Of a stretch of DNA of 64,000 nucleotides, positions 52,623-61,953 are shown one piece after another. The position numbers and the translations under genes were made by a program. The number at the start of each line of letters is the position of its first letter. Within the stretch, counting starts at the first letter, position 1. Origin of the DNA: JBDWFY01 sp039976075 (GTDB lineage Bacteria; Pseudomonadota; Alphaproteobacteria; Rhizobiales; Stappiaceae). Below the pieces are notes generated by a model. The model worked only from the letters and a program-made list of their open reading frames with translations, searched no databases and was not told the origin of the DNA. Where the stretch lies: positions 372,001 to 436,000 of the forward strand of contig JBDWFY010000001.1 of assembly GCA_039976075.1 (NCBI GenBank), read 5' to 3'.

Positions 52623-54296
52623 ATGAAGAACAATAATATGAGTAAAAACCAGCATCCAAAAGTCGCTGAGGCGAAAAACCTGATGGACGGAGGGCGAATG
52701 AGCCGCCGTGAATTTGTTCGCATTGCTGCACTGATGGGCGTCGGTGCAGGTGCAGCCTATTCAATGGCAGGCTTACCAAATCCTGCATACGCGGATGATG
52801 CCAATAACACTCCATTTCCCGCTGATGACCCCAATGCGCAGTCCGGCGGAATCCTGAAAGTCGGGATGCAGGTTCAGAAAATGGATGACCCTGCTACTTT
52901 TTCATGGACTGAAATGTCCAATCAGGCGCGCCACGTCGTTGAATATCTCGCTTTCACCACACCAGATAACGTGACGCGTCCGATGCTTGCTGAAAAGTGG
53001 GAGCCGTCTGACGACCTCACAGTATGGACTTTCTATTTGCGCAAGGGCGTCAAATGGTCCAACGGCGATGATTTCACGGCTGAAGATGTGCTGTTCAATG
53101 TCAAACGGTGGACGGATCCGGAATTGGGTTCTTCCAACGTCGGCCTGTCGTCCATCTCTGCACTGGTTGAAGAAAAAGACGGTAAAAAGATCCTGCGTGA
53201 GGACGCCGTTGAGATTGTCGACGATCACACCATCAAGTTCAACTTGTCCAAGCCGGTGCTGTCGTTTCCTGAAGACATGTATAACTATCCTACAGCAATC
53301 GTACACCGGTCGTTCAAACCGCCATTTTCCGACAATCCGATTGGAACCGGCCCCTATGAACTGGTCGAGTTGGTCGTCGGTGAAAAATGCCTGCTGAAAA
53401 GGCGCGATGCGGAGTATTGGGGCGGAAAAGTCTATCTCGACGAAATTCACTATTACAATTTTGATGAAGACAACCAGTTGACAGCGTTTGCCTCCGGCGA
53501 TGTGGATGCCATCTACGAATTCGGCGTCGAACAGATGGAGTTGGCCAAGGCACTTGATGGCGATATTCTGGCGGCACAGACCGCGCAGACGCTATGCTGT
53601 CGCTTCCAGGTCGACCAGAAACCGTTTGACGACAAGCGGGTTCGTCAGGCGATCGTCAAGGGTGTCGACAACGGCGTCATTAAAGCCCTGGTCTATCCGG
53701 AAGGCGGCGATGTCGGACAAAACGACCACGTAGCCCCGATTCATCCTGAATACTTCCCACTCCCACCGCTGGAACGCGACGTGGAAGGCGCCAAGGCACT
53801 GCTTGCTGAGGCCGGTCACGGTGATGGCCTGGAACTTACGATCGATGTCGGCAATACGGACGGCCCATGGCACCAAACGGCTGTTGAGGCGATGCGCGAT
53901 CAGCTGAAGGACATCGGCGTCGATCTCAAAATCAATGTTATGCCCCCGTCCAAATATTGGGAAATTTGGACCCAGACGCTTTTTGGAGCGACATCGTGGA
54001 CACACCGTCCCCTGGGCACCATGGTGCTGTCGCTTGCCTACAGAACCGGCGTGCCGTGGAATGAATCAAAGTACGCAAATGCGGAATTCGACGAAGCGCT
54101 CGATAAGGCCGAAGCGATAGTAGATGTTGCTGAACGGAAAAAGGCCATGGAAGTCGTTCAGAAAATTCTGCAGGACGATGCCGTAATGGTTCAACCGCTC
54201 TACAGACCTGTCTACACGATTGCTTCAAAGTCGGTGACCGGGTATCCGGCGCATCCAACTCAATATCATCAGTTTAACAAGGTTTGGAAAAGCTGA
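52623..54296 (+). CDS. ABC substrate-binding protein, SBP_bac_5, Tat-exported
   Basis: A 557-residue binding protein. The ATG at 52623 follows GGAGG (about 12 bp upstream); ATG codons at 52638 and 52698 are alternatives. The N-terminus carries a twin-arginine signal, MSRREFVRIAALMGVGAGAA, with cleavage near AYA-DDAN, so export is by the Tat system after folding. The mature part has the peptide-binding features VWTFYLRKGVKWSNGDDFTAEDV and RVRQAIVKGVDNG. It feeds the permeases at 54399 and 55361. Confidence 0.92.
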   Translation: MKNNNMSKNQHPKVAEAKNLMDGGRMSRREFVRIAALMGVGAGAAYSMAGLPNPAYADDANNTPFPADDPNAQSGGILKVGMQVQKMDDPATFSWTEMSNQARHVVEYLAFTTPDNVTRPMLAEKWEPSDDLTVWTFYLRKGVKWSNGDDFTAEDVLFNVKRWTDPELGSSNVGLSSISALVEEKDGKKILREDAVEIVDDHTIKFNLSKPVLSFPEDMYNYPTAIVHRSFKPPFSDNPIGTGPYELVELVVGEKCLLKRRDAEYWGGKVYLDEIHYYNFDEDNQLTAFASGDVDAIYEFGVEQMELAKALDGDILAAQTAQTLCCRFQVDQKPFDDKRVRQAIVKGVDNGVIKALVYPEGGDVGQNDHVAPIHPEYFPLPPLERDVEGAKALLAEAGHGDGLELTIDVGNTDGPWHQTAVEAMRDQLKDIGVDLKINVMPPSKYWEIWTQTLFGATSWTHRPLGTMVLSLAYRTGVPWNESKYANAEFDEALDKAEAIVDVAERKKAMEVVQKILQDDAVMVQPLYRPVYTIASKSVTGYPAHPTQYHQFNKVWKS

Positions 54297-54305
54297 CCGG
54301 CTCAT

Positions 54306-54328
54306 GGCCGCCTGCTTGTCAGGCGGCC
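54306..54328. terminator. Hairpin between binding-protein and permease genes
   Basis: A perfect 9-bp inverted repeat, GGCCGCCTG and CAGGCGGCC, with a 5-base loop begins 10 bp after the binding-protein stop. There is no T-run, so it more likely protects the binding-protein mRNA from 3' decay than terminates transcription. Confidence 0.6.
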
Positions 54329-54374
54329 AGCCAGTTTCGCCGCCAAACAGCCACAGATGGGAAATTGAGGGGGA

Positions 54375-54392
54375 AGGCCGCAAAGACGGCCT
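54375..54392 (+). promoter_or_regulatory. Small hairpin at the permease ribosome-binding region
   Basis: AGGCCG-CAAAGA-CGGCCT can fold into a 6-bp hairpin between the purine-rich GAGGGGGAAGG (54367-54377) and the permease ATG at 54399. The linear Shine-Dalgarno to ATG distance is about 21 bases, too long; folding would shorten it but would also occlude the end of the purine run. Confidence 0.4.
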
Positions 54393-54398
54393 GCCAAT

Positions 54399-55349
54399 AT
54401 GGTCAATCTCATAGGAAGACGGCTGGCGCAGATGCTGCTGATCATGGCAGTAGTCTCGTTGGTTCTGTTTGCAGTTTTTGATTCAGATAAATTCCGCAAA
54501 CAGATAGCGACGCAGGAGTTGGGCAATTTTGCCGTCTCCGCAATGTCGGAAATCGAATATCAGAACTGGCTTGAAAAAAAGGGGCTCAACGTTCCCTTTT
54601 ATCAACGCTACAGCGATTGGCTGAGCGATGTTTTTAACGGCGACCTGGGCATGAGCATTGAGAAAAATGTGCCGGCCGGGCCGCTTGTCTATGGTCGTCT
54701 GATTAATACCGGCATCCTTGCTTTCTGGGTCTTTGCCCTAATGATCCCGCTTTCGCTGACTCTCGGTGTGCTCGCGGGGATGAAGGAAGGATCACTCACG
54801 GATCGTTCCATTACGTTTTTGTCGGTGTTCACGACGTCTATTCCTGAAATCGCCACAGCCATCATTCTGACAGTTATCCTGTCGCTTGGACTGGGCTGGC
54901 TACCCGCAAAGTCCGCCATGATCAGCGGGTTCAATGGCTGGGAACTGGTGCTACCGGTCCTGACGCTTGTTCTCTACGATTTTGGTTATATCGCCAGAAT
55001 GACGCGTGCCTCGATGGCTGAAGTCATGACCAGCCAATATATTCGCACAGCCGTGCTCAAGGGGCTGCCCTACCGCCGTGTCATCATGAAACATGCCCTG
55101 AGAAATGCCCTGATTGCGCCGTTTACAATTATCGTTTTACAGCTCAACTGGCTGCTTTCGGGCGTTGTCGTTGTCGAAGTCTTTTTCGAATACAAAGGAT
55201 TTGGCAAGTTGCTTCTCGAGGCAGCTTTATTCGGAGATATCGCCGTCATTCAAGCCTGCACACTGGTTGCAGTAGCAGTGGCGGTGTTCTCTCAGATCAT
55301 CTCCGACATCGGCTATACATTTCTCAATCCACGTATCCGGTTCAGCTGA
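54399..55349 (+). CDS. ABC importer permease, DppB type
   Basis: A 316-residue permease. The start LIGRRLAQMLLIMAVVSLVLF is typical of DppB. About six membrane segments are visible, with the docking loop IRTAVLKGLPYRRVIMKHALRNAL. The loop between segments 1 and 2 is shorter than in the first importer of the window. It is followed 11 bp later by the second permease gene. No close ribosome site precedes the ATG, but the family N-terminus supports this start. Confidence 0.92.
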   Translation: MVNLIGRRLAQMLLIMAVVSLVLFAVFDSDKFRKQIATQELGNFAVSAMSEIEYQNWLEKKGLNVPFYQRYSDWLSDVFNGDLGMSIEKNVPAGPLVYGRLINTGILAFWVFALMIPLSLTLGVLAGMKEGSLTDRSITFLSVFTTSIPEIATAIILTVILSLGLGWLPAKSAMISGFNGWELVLPVLTLVLYDFGYIARMTRASMAEVMTSQYIRTAVLKGLPYRRVIMKHALRNALIAPFTIIVLQLNWLLSGVVVVEVFFEYKGFGKLLLEAALFGDIAVIQACTLVAVAVAVFSQIISDIGYTFLNPRIRFS

Positions 55350-55360
55350 GGGAACTTTTC

Positions 55361-56377
55361 ATGGCACTCGCCGAGATACATGCACCATCCATTCTTGATC
55401 GCCTCTACTCTCCGCGCATTATTGTTTTGCTGCTGGTGATCATGTGGATGCCGCTGATGCTTTATGTCATGGGTGCTGATCTTCTGGGCGATGCGCACCA
55501 GTTCATCCTGCTGCCAGCGATACCGGCTACGTTTATTCTTTATGCGCTGGGAATCTATGCATTTCGGGAAAGCTGGATTGCAATATTGGGCTTGTCACTT
55601 GTGTTCTTCTGGCTCGCAGCAGCGGTGTCCGTTCCTTATTTACCGTTGATTGATCCCAACAAACCGATTGCACCATTCACCACCCCGTTTTCAGAAAAGA
55701 AAGACATTTTTTTCCTGCTGGGAACTGATTTCAAAGGCCGTGACATGTTTTCCCGGACATTGTGGGGCGGGCAGCGGGTCATTGTCTGGGGTGTGACAGC
55801 GACTTTGATAGCTTATGTGATTGGTTCGGTGTTTGGTTTGATTGCCGGATATCTCTCGGGTTGGTGGGATGAGGTTATCTCCTTCATAGCCAACATCTTT
55901 CTGTCCTTTCCCGTGATGGTGCTGTTTATCGTCATTCTCAATTATCTGGGACCATCCGGTTTCAACATTGTCGTAGCCGTCACCTTTGCCTCTGCACCGG
56001 CAATCATGCGGATTGTTCGTGGGCTGACGATGGACATCAAATCTCGCGATTATGTCTACGCTGCGCAGACTCGGGGTGAGCATCCGCTCTACATCATGAT
56101 CGTCGAACTTCTGCCCAATGTGCGCGGACCAATCATTGTCGATGCATGCCTGCGTCTTGGTTACACAACGGTTGCCATCACAACATTGACTTTCCTCGGG
56201 CTTGGATTGCAGCCACCTGATCCCGATTGGGGATTGATGATCAGAGAATCGGCAAAGACTGCAATGATCTGGAAATTCTCCTACATGCTCCTCATACCGG
56301 CTCTATCCGTCTCGAGCCTGATTTTGGGGTTTAATATGCTGGCAGACGGATTACGGGAAATGAGCCTGCGTGATTAA
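55361..56377 (+). CDS. ABC importer permease, DppC type, with extra N-terminal membrane segments
   Basis: A 338-residue permease. It has LGTDFKGRDMFSRTLWGGQR (about 127-146) before the core, the docking loop YVYAAQTRGEHPLYIMIVELLPN, and LTFLGLGLQPPDPDWG. The region before the LGTD motif contains about three hydrophobic segments (24-46, 50-70, 76-94), more than the single segment usual in DppC, which makes this subunit unusual. A short GAGGGAAC ribosome site precedes the ATG. Confidence 0.92.
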   Translation: MALAEIHAPSILDRLYSPRIIVLLLVIMWMPLMLYVMGADLLGDAHQFILLPAIPATFILYALGIYAFRESWIAILGLSLVFFWLAAAVSVPYLPLIDPNKPIAPFTTPFSEKKDIFFLLGTDFKGRDMFSRTLWGGQRVIVWGVTATLIAYVIGSVFGLIAGYLSGWWDEVISFIANIFLSFPVMVLFIVILNYLGPSGFNIVVAVTFASAPAIMRIVRGLTMDIKSRDYVYAAQTRGEHPLYIMIVELLPNVRGPIIVDACLRLGYTTVAITTLTFLGLGLQPPDPDWGLMIRESAKTAMIWKFSYMLLIPALSVSSLILGFNMLADGLREMSLRD

Positions 56378-56410
56378 GAAGAAAACAACATTGAAGCGCG
56401 GAGTACGCAA

Positions 56411-58492
56411 ATGAGTGACGCAGTTCCCGTTCTGGAATGCCGTGATCTCTGCATATCCTATTTCACCAGAGCGGGTGAAATACCGGCTGTGGTGGACTTC
56501 AACTTGAAACTTATGCCGGGGGAGGCGCATGGCCTTGTCGGCGAGTCGGGTTGCGGAAAATCGACCGTGGCTTTGGCGATCATGCAATACCTTGGAAAGA
56601 ACGGCGCGATTGTCAGCGGCGAAGTTCTTTTTAACGGTAAAAACCTTCTCGAAATGAGCGAACCGGAGTTACGGCATCTTCGGGGCTCGCAGATCGCCAT
56701 GATCTATCAGGAGCCGATGGCGTCGCTCAATCCAGCTATGCGCATTGGCGATCAGCTGTCCGAAGTACCGATATTCCATGATAACGCGAGTAAATCCGAT
56801 GCGTGGGCTCTCAGCCTTCAACTGTTGGAAAAGGTCCATTTGCCCGATCCCTCGAGGATTATGAATTCGTATCCGCATCAGATTTCCGGCGGCCAGCAGC
56901 AACGGGTCGTGATCGCGATGGCGCTCCTGTCCAACCCCAAACTGTTGTTGCTCGATGAGCCCACCACGGCACTCGACGTTACAGTCGAGGCGGGAATAAT
57001 CAGCTTGATCAAGGAAATTTCCCGAGAATTCGGGACATCGATGATTTACATCTCTCACAATCTGGGACTGATCCTTGAGACCTGTAGTCGGCTGACCGTC
57101 ATGTATTCAGGAGAAGCTGTCGAAAATGGCAGTATTCGGGATGTGTTCGAGACTATGCAACATCCATATACACGCGGGCTGTTCAGCTCTATTCCTCTGC
57201 CCACAGCGGATAAGTACAGTCGCCCTCTCACATCGATAAAAGGTCAATTGCCGCTGCCGCACGAGCGGCCTTCAGGCTGTAATTTTGGCCCGCGCTGTGA
57301 TCATTTCAAACAGGGGCTCTGCGATCAACCGCCCCTGAAAATGCTTTCAGTTCCGGGGAACGGCCAGCATACAACCCGGTGTATCCGGTATCGGGAAATC
57401 GATTGGGCACCGGTTGCAAGCGATGTTGTTGCCAGGGAGGAAACCGAATCCGGCAACGTTGTGCTCAAGATAGAGGACATGACCAAGCACTACACAATTG
57501 AGCGGAGCGGTATTGCTGTATTTGGCGGTAAAGCCAAAACCGTGAAGGCGAACGAAAAGCTGAATTTTGTCGCTCACGAAGCGGAAACGATCGCAATCGT
57601 CGGAGAGTCCGGATGCGGAAAGTCCACCTTTGCCAAGGTGCTTATGGGTCTTGAAGAGGCGACATCCGGCAAAGTGATGCTGGACAATATTGAACTGGGC
57701 GACCTGGCTGTTGATAAACGCGACGAAGCAACGATTTCGCGCCTTCAGATGGTGTTCCAGAACCCCTTCGACACGCTGAACCCTTCGCACACAATTGGCG
57801 GTCAAATTGGTCGAGTGATACGGAAATTTGGTGTTGCCAGCGAACGGAAAGCCGTTGACGATATCGTCTTTCGACTGCTTGACACAGTTAAGCTGCCTCG
57901 AGATTTTGCGAAGCGTCGTCCAAGACAGCTATCGGGTGGACAGAAACAACGGGTTGGCATCGCGCGCGCCTTTGCCGGCAATCCCGACGTCGTCGTGGCA
58001 GATGAACCTGTGTCGGCGCTGGATGTCTCCGTCCAGGCGGCCGTCACCGAACTTCTGATGGATATTCAGCGTGAAAACCGCACAACCATGCTGTTCATCA
58101 GCCATGATCTCTCGGTCGTTCGATACCTGGCGGATCGGGTTGTCGTCATGTATCTGGGCCAGATCATGGAACAGGGCACAACGCAAGAGATCTTTTCTCC
58201 ACCCTACCATCCCTACACAGAAGCCCTGTTAGCAGCGGTTCCCATAGCTGATACATCGATTCAAAAGAGACATGTCGTGTTGAAGGGGGAGATTCCCTCC
58301 GCCAGCAATCCGCCAAAGGGCTGTCCATTTTCCACGCGATGCAACTACGCCATCAAAGGCAAATGCAGTGTTGAACAGCCTCCGATCAGAGATCTCGCAG
58401 ATGGCCATCAGATTTTGTGTCATCTTGACGAACAGCAACTGATGGAAATGGAGCCGGTTTTCCAGACCAAACGGCTCGATGCAGCTGAATAG
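56411..58492 (+). CDS. Dipeptide-type ABC importer, fused double ATPase with Cys-rich oligopeptide domains
   Basis: A 693-residue tandem ATPase, larger than the other two in the window because each half keeps its OppD/F C-terminal extension. Domain 1 has GESGCGKST (about 43-52), signature ISGGQQQR and Walker B LDEPTTALD; its extension carries SGCNFGPRCDHF. Domain 2 has GESGCGKST, LSGGQKQR and ADEPVSALD; its extension carries KGCPFSTRCNYA. The Cys clusters match those that bind an iron-sulfur cluster in some DppD/OppD proteins. It ends the transporter operon and is convergent with the hydrolase gene. Confidence 0.93.
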   Translation: MSDAVPVLECRDLCISYFTRAGEIPAVVDFNLKLMPGEAHGLVGESGCGKSTVALAIMQYLGKNGAIVSGEVLFNGKNLLEMSEPELRHLRGSQIAMIYQEPMASLNPAMRIGDQLSEVPIFHDNASKSDAWALSLQLLEKVHLPDPSRIMNSYPHQISGGQQQRVVIAMALLSNPKLLLLDEPTTALDVTVEAGIISLIKEISREFGTSMIYISHNLGLILETCSRLTVMYSGEAVENGSIRDVFETMQHPYTRGLFSSIPLPTADKYSRPLTSIKGQLPLPHERPSGCNFGPRCDHFKQGLCDQPPLKMLSVPGNGQHTTRCIRYREIDWAPVASDVVAREETESGNVVLKIEDMTKHYTIERSGIAVFGGKAKTVKANEKLNFVAHEAETIAIVGESGCGKSTFAKVLMGLEEATSGKVMLDNIELGDLAVDKRDEATISRLQMVFQNPFDTLNPSHTIGGQIGRVIRKFGVASERKAVDDIVFRLLDTVKLPRDFAKRRPRQLSGGQKQRVGIARAFAGNPDVVVADEPVSALDVSVQAAVTELLMDIQRENRTTMLFISHDLSVVRYLADRVVVMYLGQIMEQGTTQEIFSPPYHPYTEALLAAVPIADTSIQKRHVVLKGEIPSASNPPKGCPFSTRCNYAIKGKCSVEQPPIRDLADGHQILCHLDEQQLMEMEPVFQTKRLDAAE

Positions 58493-58511
58493 AGCGGATG
58501 GTTGGATACAC

Positions 58512-59420
58512 TCAATTAAGTCCGGCTTTGTGCGTCAGCATCCAGTTGATCGTCTCCCGCCAGTCTGTCATCCGAATTGGTGTCCCGTGCGTGCCTGTTT
58601 CAAACAGAACGAATTTTGCCGGGTAACCGGGTGCTTTTTTTCTGATCCTGTCGAAGAACAGAAACTGCTTTTTCCAGTCATAAACCCTGTCGAGACTGCC
58701 ATAGCCGAAATAAACCGGGATATGCCGACTTTTGTTTTTGACAACCGGTGAATTCAGAAAGCCTGCATCCGTTGGCGAACCCAGGAAAATGAGCCCTCCA
58801 AGCAAACCAGACACCTGCGGGTCTCTCGCCAGTCGCCAACAGATGGCTCCACCCATCGACCCGCAGGCGACGAATATCGAGGCCTTCGGCATTTCCTGGC
58901 GATAAGCGGCAATCAACGCTTTGACATCGTTCTTACCCTGCTCTTTGAAGTCGGAAATATCAGTCGAAATATAAAGGCCCTTGTTGCGGGCCATCAGATT
59001 TTTGATGCGATTAAAATTTCCACCAAAACTGACGTCGTTTGCACCCAGATGCCGATTGCCGTTGCGGCCATGGATAAAAATTACGATGGCGCGAACATTG
59101 CGATTGACCTTGCCGGCACGAATATAGCGAAAGGCACGCCCATCCTGCTCAAAAGCCAGATCCTTCTGTGAGCGCCGGGGGTAGTGCGATACATACTCGC
59201 CAAAGACCTCCCGCTCATCGACCTTATCGCGATCCCTCAGATCTCGTTGCTTGTTGTAGTCAACATGCAAAAAATCACCATTGAGCTTGCTGTCCAGAAT
59301 TTGCGGATATTTGAAAAGCCGGTCCTTGTGCGAGGATAACTGATAGGCTTGAGCGGTGACTGATAAGGCCAACAATATCAAAAGACCGGTAGGGATGACC
59401 TGACGATAATATCTCTTCAT
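58512..59420 (-). CDS. Secreted alpha/beta-hydrolase-fold protein
   Basis: A 302-residue protein with a signal peptide (1-25, LLILLALSVTAQA). The fold markers are AIVIFIHGRNGN (oxyanion region), the nucleophile elbow ACGSMGGAICW (GxSxG type), an Asp in YGSLDRVYDW and a late His in ETGTHGTPIRM. A long charged segment (about 50-105) precedes the hydrolase core. It is probably a periplasmic esterase or peptidase of unknown substrate. It stands alone, convergent with the importer operon. Confidence 0.8.
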   Translation of the reverse strand: MKRYYRQVIPTGLLILLALSVTAQAYQLSSHKDRLFKYPQILDSKLNGDFLHVDYNKQRDLRDRDKVDEREVFGEYVSHYPRRSQKDLAFEQDGRAFRYIRAGKVNRNVRAIVIFIHGRNGNRHLGANDVSFGGNFNRIKNLMARNKGLYISTDISDFKEQGKNDVKALIAAYRQEMPKASIFVACGSMGGAICWRLARDPQVSGLLGGLIFLGSPTDAGFLNSPVVKNKSRHIPVYFGYGSLDRVYDWKKQFLFFDRIRKKAPGYPAKFVLFETGTHGTPIRMTDWRETINWMLTHKAGLN

Positions 59421-59805
59421 GATCTGTCTTTTGCTCTCCGATGCCGCGAAACAAATGCGGCGATAGTCCTATATCCAAGATTCGTGGCGATAATTCATCT
59501 ATCGTCTTTGAACACATTCAATACCAACAAAATCAACCGAATGATTGATATTTGAGCGGGATACAATAGATCTGAGCCTTGTTTATTGAGCCATGTGTAA
59601 ATAGTGACACTTCGCAAGCAACAATCAACAACCCGTGTTCGAGCCAAGAATTCGAATTTCGGAACATCGGCCTGGTGATCGGTTCCGGCTCTTTGTACCT
59701 TCAATGATTGCCTTGAGAGTTGTCATCGAACAAGTGTATTGATGATATGGATTGCCCGAAAAGGACAGCTCAAATAATCCGTGTAATTACAAGGAGAAGT
59801 GACCG
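59421..59805. other. Divergent intergenic region, 385 bp
   Basis: This stretch between the hydrolase and pcaD contains no supported gene. AAGGAG at about 59790 is the ribosome site of pcaD. I looked for, and did not find, the ATAACC-N4-GGTTAA box known for the rhizobial regulator PcaQ. Confidence 0.5.
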
Positions 59806-60600
59806 ATGCAGGTTGTTTCCACGAATGGCATTGTCATCAATTACTCCGATACAGGTCCACGCGATGGTCCGTGCCTGGTTTTCTCCAATTCACTGGGGAC
59901 CGATTATCGGATCTGGCAGGGCGTTGCGGAGCAATTGTCAGACAACTATCGGCTCGTTTTCTATGACAAGCGTGGGCACGGCCTGTCATCGGCTCCCCAG
60001 GCTCCTTATGCGATGAAAGACCATGTCGACGATCTCACGGGCCTGCTGGATCATCTTGAGGTCAAAGATGCCGTCATCGTCGGGTTGTCAGTTGGGGGGC
60101 TCATTGCCCTGGGGCTGCTGGACAAGCGCCCGGACCTTGTACGGGCTCTTGTTCTTTCTGACACGGCACCCAAAATCGGTACACACGAGATGTGGTCAAG
60201 CCGGATTTCAGCTATCCGGCAGGGCGGGCTTGAGAATGCCGCTGATGACATAATGCAGCGATGGTTTCCGTCTCGGATGAGAAAGGAAAATCCGACTGAA
60301 GTGGCGCTTTGGCGTCACATGATGTCTCGGACACCTGTTGAAGGGTATCTGGGTACATGCGAGGCTATAATGCATACGGATTTCACGCATGTGGCATCCG
60401 CCCTGAGCGTACCGTCGCTGTGCATCGTCGGCTCGGAAGATGGCGCTACACCTGTTTCGCTGGTGACGGCAATGTCTGAAACAATCCCCGACAGTCGACT
60501 CGAAATCATAGACGGCGCCGGGCATTTGCCCTGCATCCAATATCCCGACCAAATCGCGGCGCTGATAGAGGCATTCCTGACTGAACACGGACTGACATAG
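59806..60600 (+). CDS. pcaD: 3-oxoadipate enol-lactonase (PcaD)
   Basis: A 264-residue alpha/beta hydrolase. NSLGTDYRIWQGV and YDKRGHGLSSAP lead to the nucleophile elbow VGLSVGGLIALGL (GLSVGG). The acidic residue is in GSEDGATP and the His is in IDGAGHLPCIQ. It hydrolyses 3-oxoadipate enol-lactone to 3-oxoadipate in protocatechuate/catechol degradation. AAGGAGAAG precedes the ATG. It lies 50 bp upstream of pcaF, the thiolase of the same pathway. Confidence 0.92.
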   Translation: MQVVSTNGIVINYSDTGPRDGPCLVFSNSLGTDYRIWQGVAEQLSDNYRLVFYDKRGHGLSSAPQAPYAMKDHVDDLTGLLDHLEVKDAVIVGLSVGGLIALGLLDKRPDLVRALVLSDTAPKIGTHEMWSSRISAIRQGGLENAADDIMQRWFPSRMRKENPTEVALWRHMMSRTPVEGYLGTCEAIMHTDFTHVASALSVPSLCIVGSEDGATPVSLVTAMSETIPDSRLEIIDGAGHLPCIQYPDQIAALIEAFLTEHGLT

Positions 60601-60650
60601 GCCGATTACCGGAAACAGCCCAATAGCCACGCGTAGGAGTATGACGTTTG

Positions 60651-61856
60651 ATGCAGGACGCTTTCATTTGCGATTTCATCCGAACCCCCATTGGCCGATA
60701 TGGCGGCAGCCTGTCTTCCATTCGAACCGACAATCTTGCAGCGGTCCCCATTAAAGCCCTGATGGCCAGGAACGCCTCGGTCGACTGGGGTGCTGTGGAT
60801 GATTTAATTTATGGCTGTGCCAATCAGGCTGGTGAAGACAATCGCAACGTGGCCCGTTTGAGCCTGCTCATTGCCGGTTTGCCGCAGAATGTACCCGGGA
60901 CGACCATCAACCGTCTTTGCGGCTCCGGTATGGACGCGGTGTTAATGGGCGCGCGTGCCATCCAGACCGGCGATGCGGATCTGGTCATCTCAGGTGGTGT
61001 TGAGAGCATGTCACGCGCACCTTTTGTCATGCCGAAAGCAGAAAACGCGTTTTCGAGAAAGAACGAGCTATACGATACGACCATCGGTTGGCGCTTCATC
61101 AATCCATTGATCAAAGCTCAATATGGTGTGGACTCCATGCCCGAGACAGCTGAAAATGTCGCGACTGATTACGCCATTTCGCGTTCGGATCAAGATGCCT
61201 TTGCAGCCAGAAGCCAGGCGCGGGCGCATGCGGCTCAAAAATCCGGACGGCTGGCCAAAGAGATCGTGGCCGTTTCAGTACCCCAGCGAAAAGGCGGACC
61301 AGTATCGTTTAAGGATGACGAACATCCACGCGCCGGAACGACACCAGACTCCCTTGCAAAATTGCCAACTCCGTTTCGTGACGGTGGGTCAGTCACCGCC
61401 GGCAATGCTTCCGGTGTCAATGACGGCTCAGCAGCCCTGTTGCTTGCCTCAGAAAAAGCTGTCTCCCGCTATGGGCTTACACCTCTGGCCCGCGTTGTCT
61501 GCGGTGCAGCCGCCGGTGTTGAACCAAGGGTGATGGGGATAGGCCCTGTTCCTGCGTCAGAGAAAATTCTGGCACGCCAAAGTCTGGACATTTCGGATAT
61601 CGACGTAATCGAACTGAACGAAGCCTTTGCAGCACAGGCATTGGCGGTGTTGCGCAAATTGGGCCTTCCAGATGACGCAGATCATGTCAATCCGAATGGC
61701 GGTGCCATTGCGCTGGGACATCCTTTGGGCGCAAGCGGTGCGCGACTTATCGGCAGCGCCGCAGTTGAACTTCATTCCAAGGGTGCCAAACGTGCTCTGG
61801 CGACGATGTGCGTCGGCGTAGGGCAGGGGATCGCCTGCCTTATCGAGAGAGTTTGA
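60651..61856 (+). CDS. pcaF: 3-oxoadipyl-CoA thiolase (PcaF)
   Basis: A 401-residue thiolase from the ATG at 60651 (a TTG directly precedes it). The acylated Cys is in NRLCGSGMDAV (about residue 90), the catalytic His in GGAIALGHPLGASGAR, and the second Cys in TMCVGVGQGIA. It splits 3-oxoadipyl-CoA to succinyl-CoA and acetyl-CoA. Adjacent pcaD supports this rather than a generic acetyl-CoA acetyltransferase. The CoA-transferase genes (pcaI, pcaJ) are not in the window. Confidence 0.92.
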   Translation: MQDAFICDFIRTPIGRYGGSLSSIRTDNLAAVPIKALMARNASVDWGAVDDLIYGCANQAGEDNRNVARLSLLIAGLPQNVPGTTINRLCGSGMDAVLMGARAIQTGDADLVISGGVESMSRAPFVMPKAENAFSRKNELYDTTIGWRFINPLIKAQYGVDSMPETAENVATDYAISRSDQDAFAARSQARAHAAQKSGRLAKEIVAVSVPQRKGGPVSFKDDEHPRAGTTPDSLAKLPTPFRDGGSVTAGNASGVNDGSAALLLASEKAVSRYGLTPLARVVCGAAAGVEPRVMGIGPVPASEKILARQSLDISDIDVIELNEAFAAQALAVLRKLGLPDDADHVNPNGGAIALGHPLGASGARLIGSAAVELHSKGAKRALATMCVGVGQGIACLIERV

Positions 61857-61953
61857 AATTTTCACTCCATCAGAACAATTGTCAGACAGACTAAACGAAA
61901 ATCAGTCAGACAGGCTGCACCAGGGGGTTGAGTTCAGAGTGAGCGGGGAAAAC

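Noticed and set aside
59421..59805. A PcaQ box (ATAACC-N4-GGTTAA) before pcaD
   Set aside because: I searched the spacer by eye and found no match on either strand.
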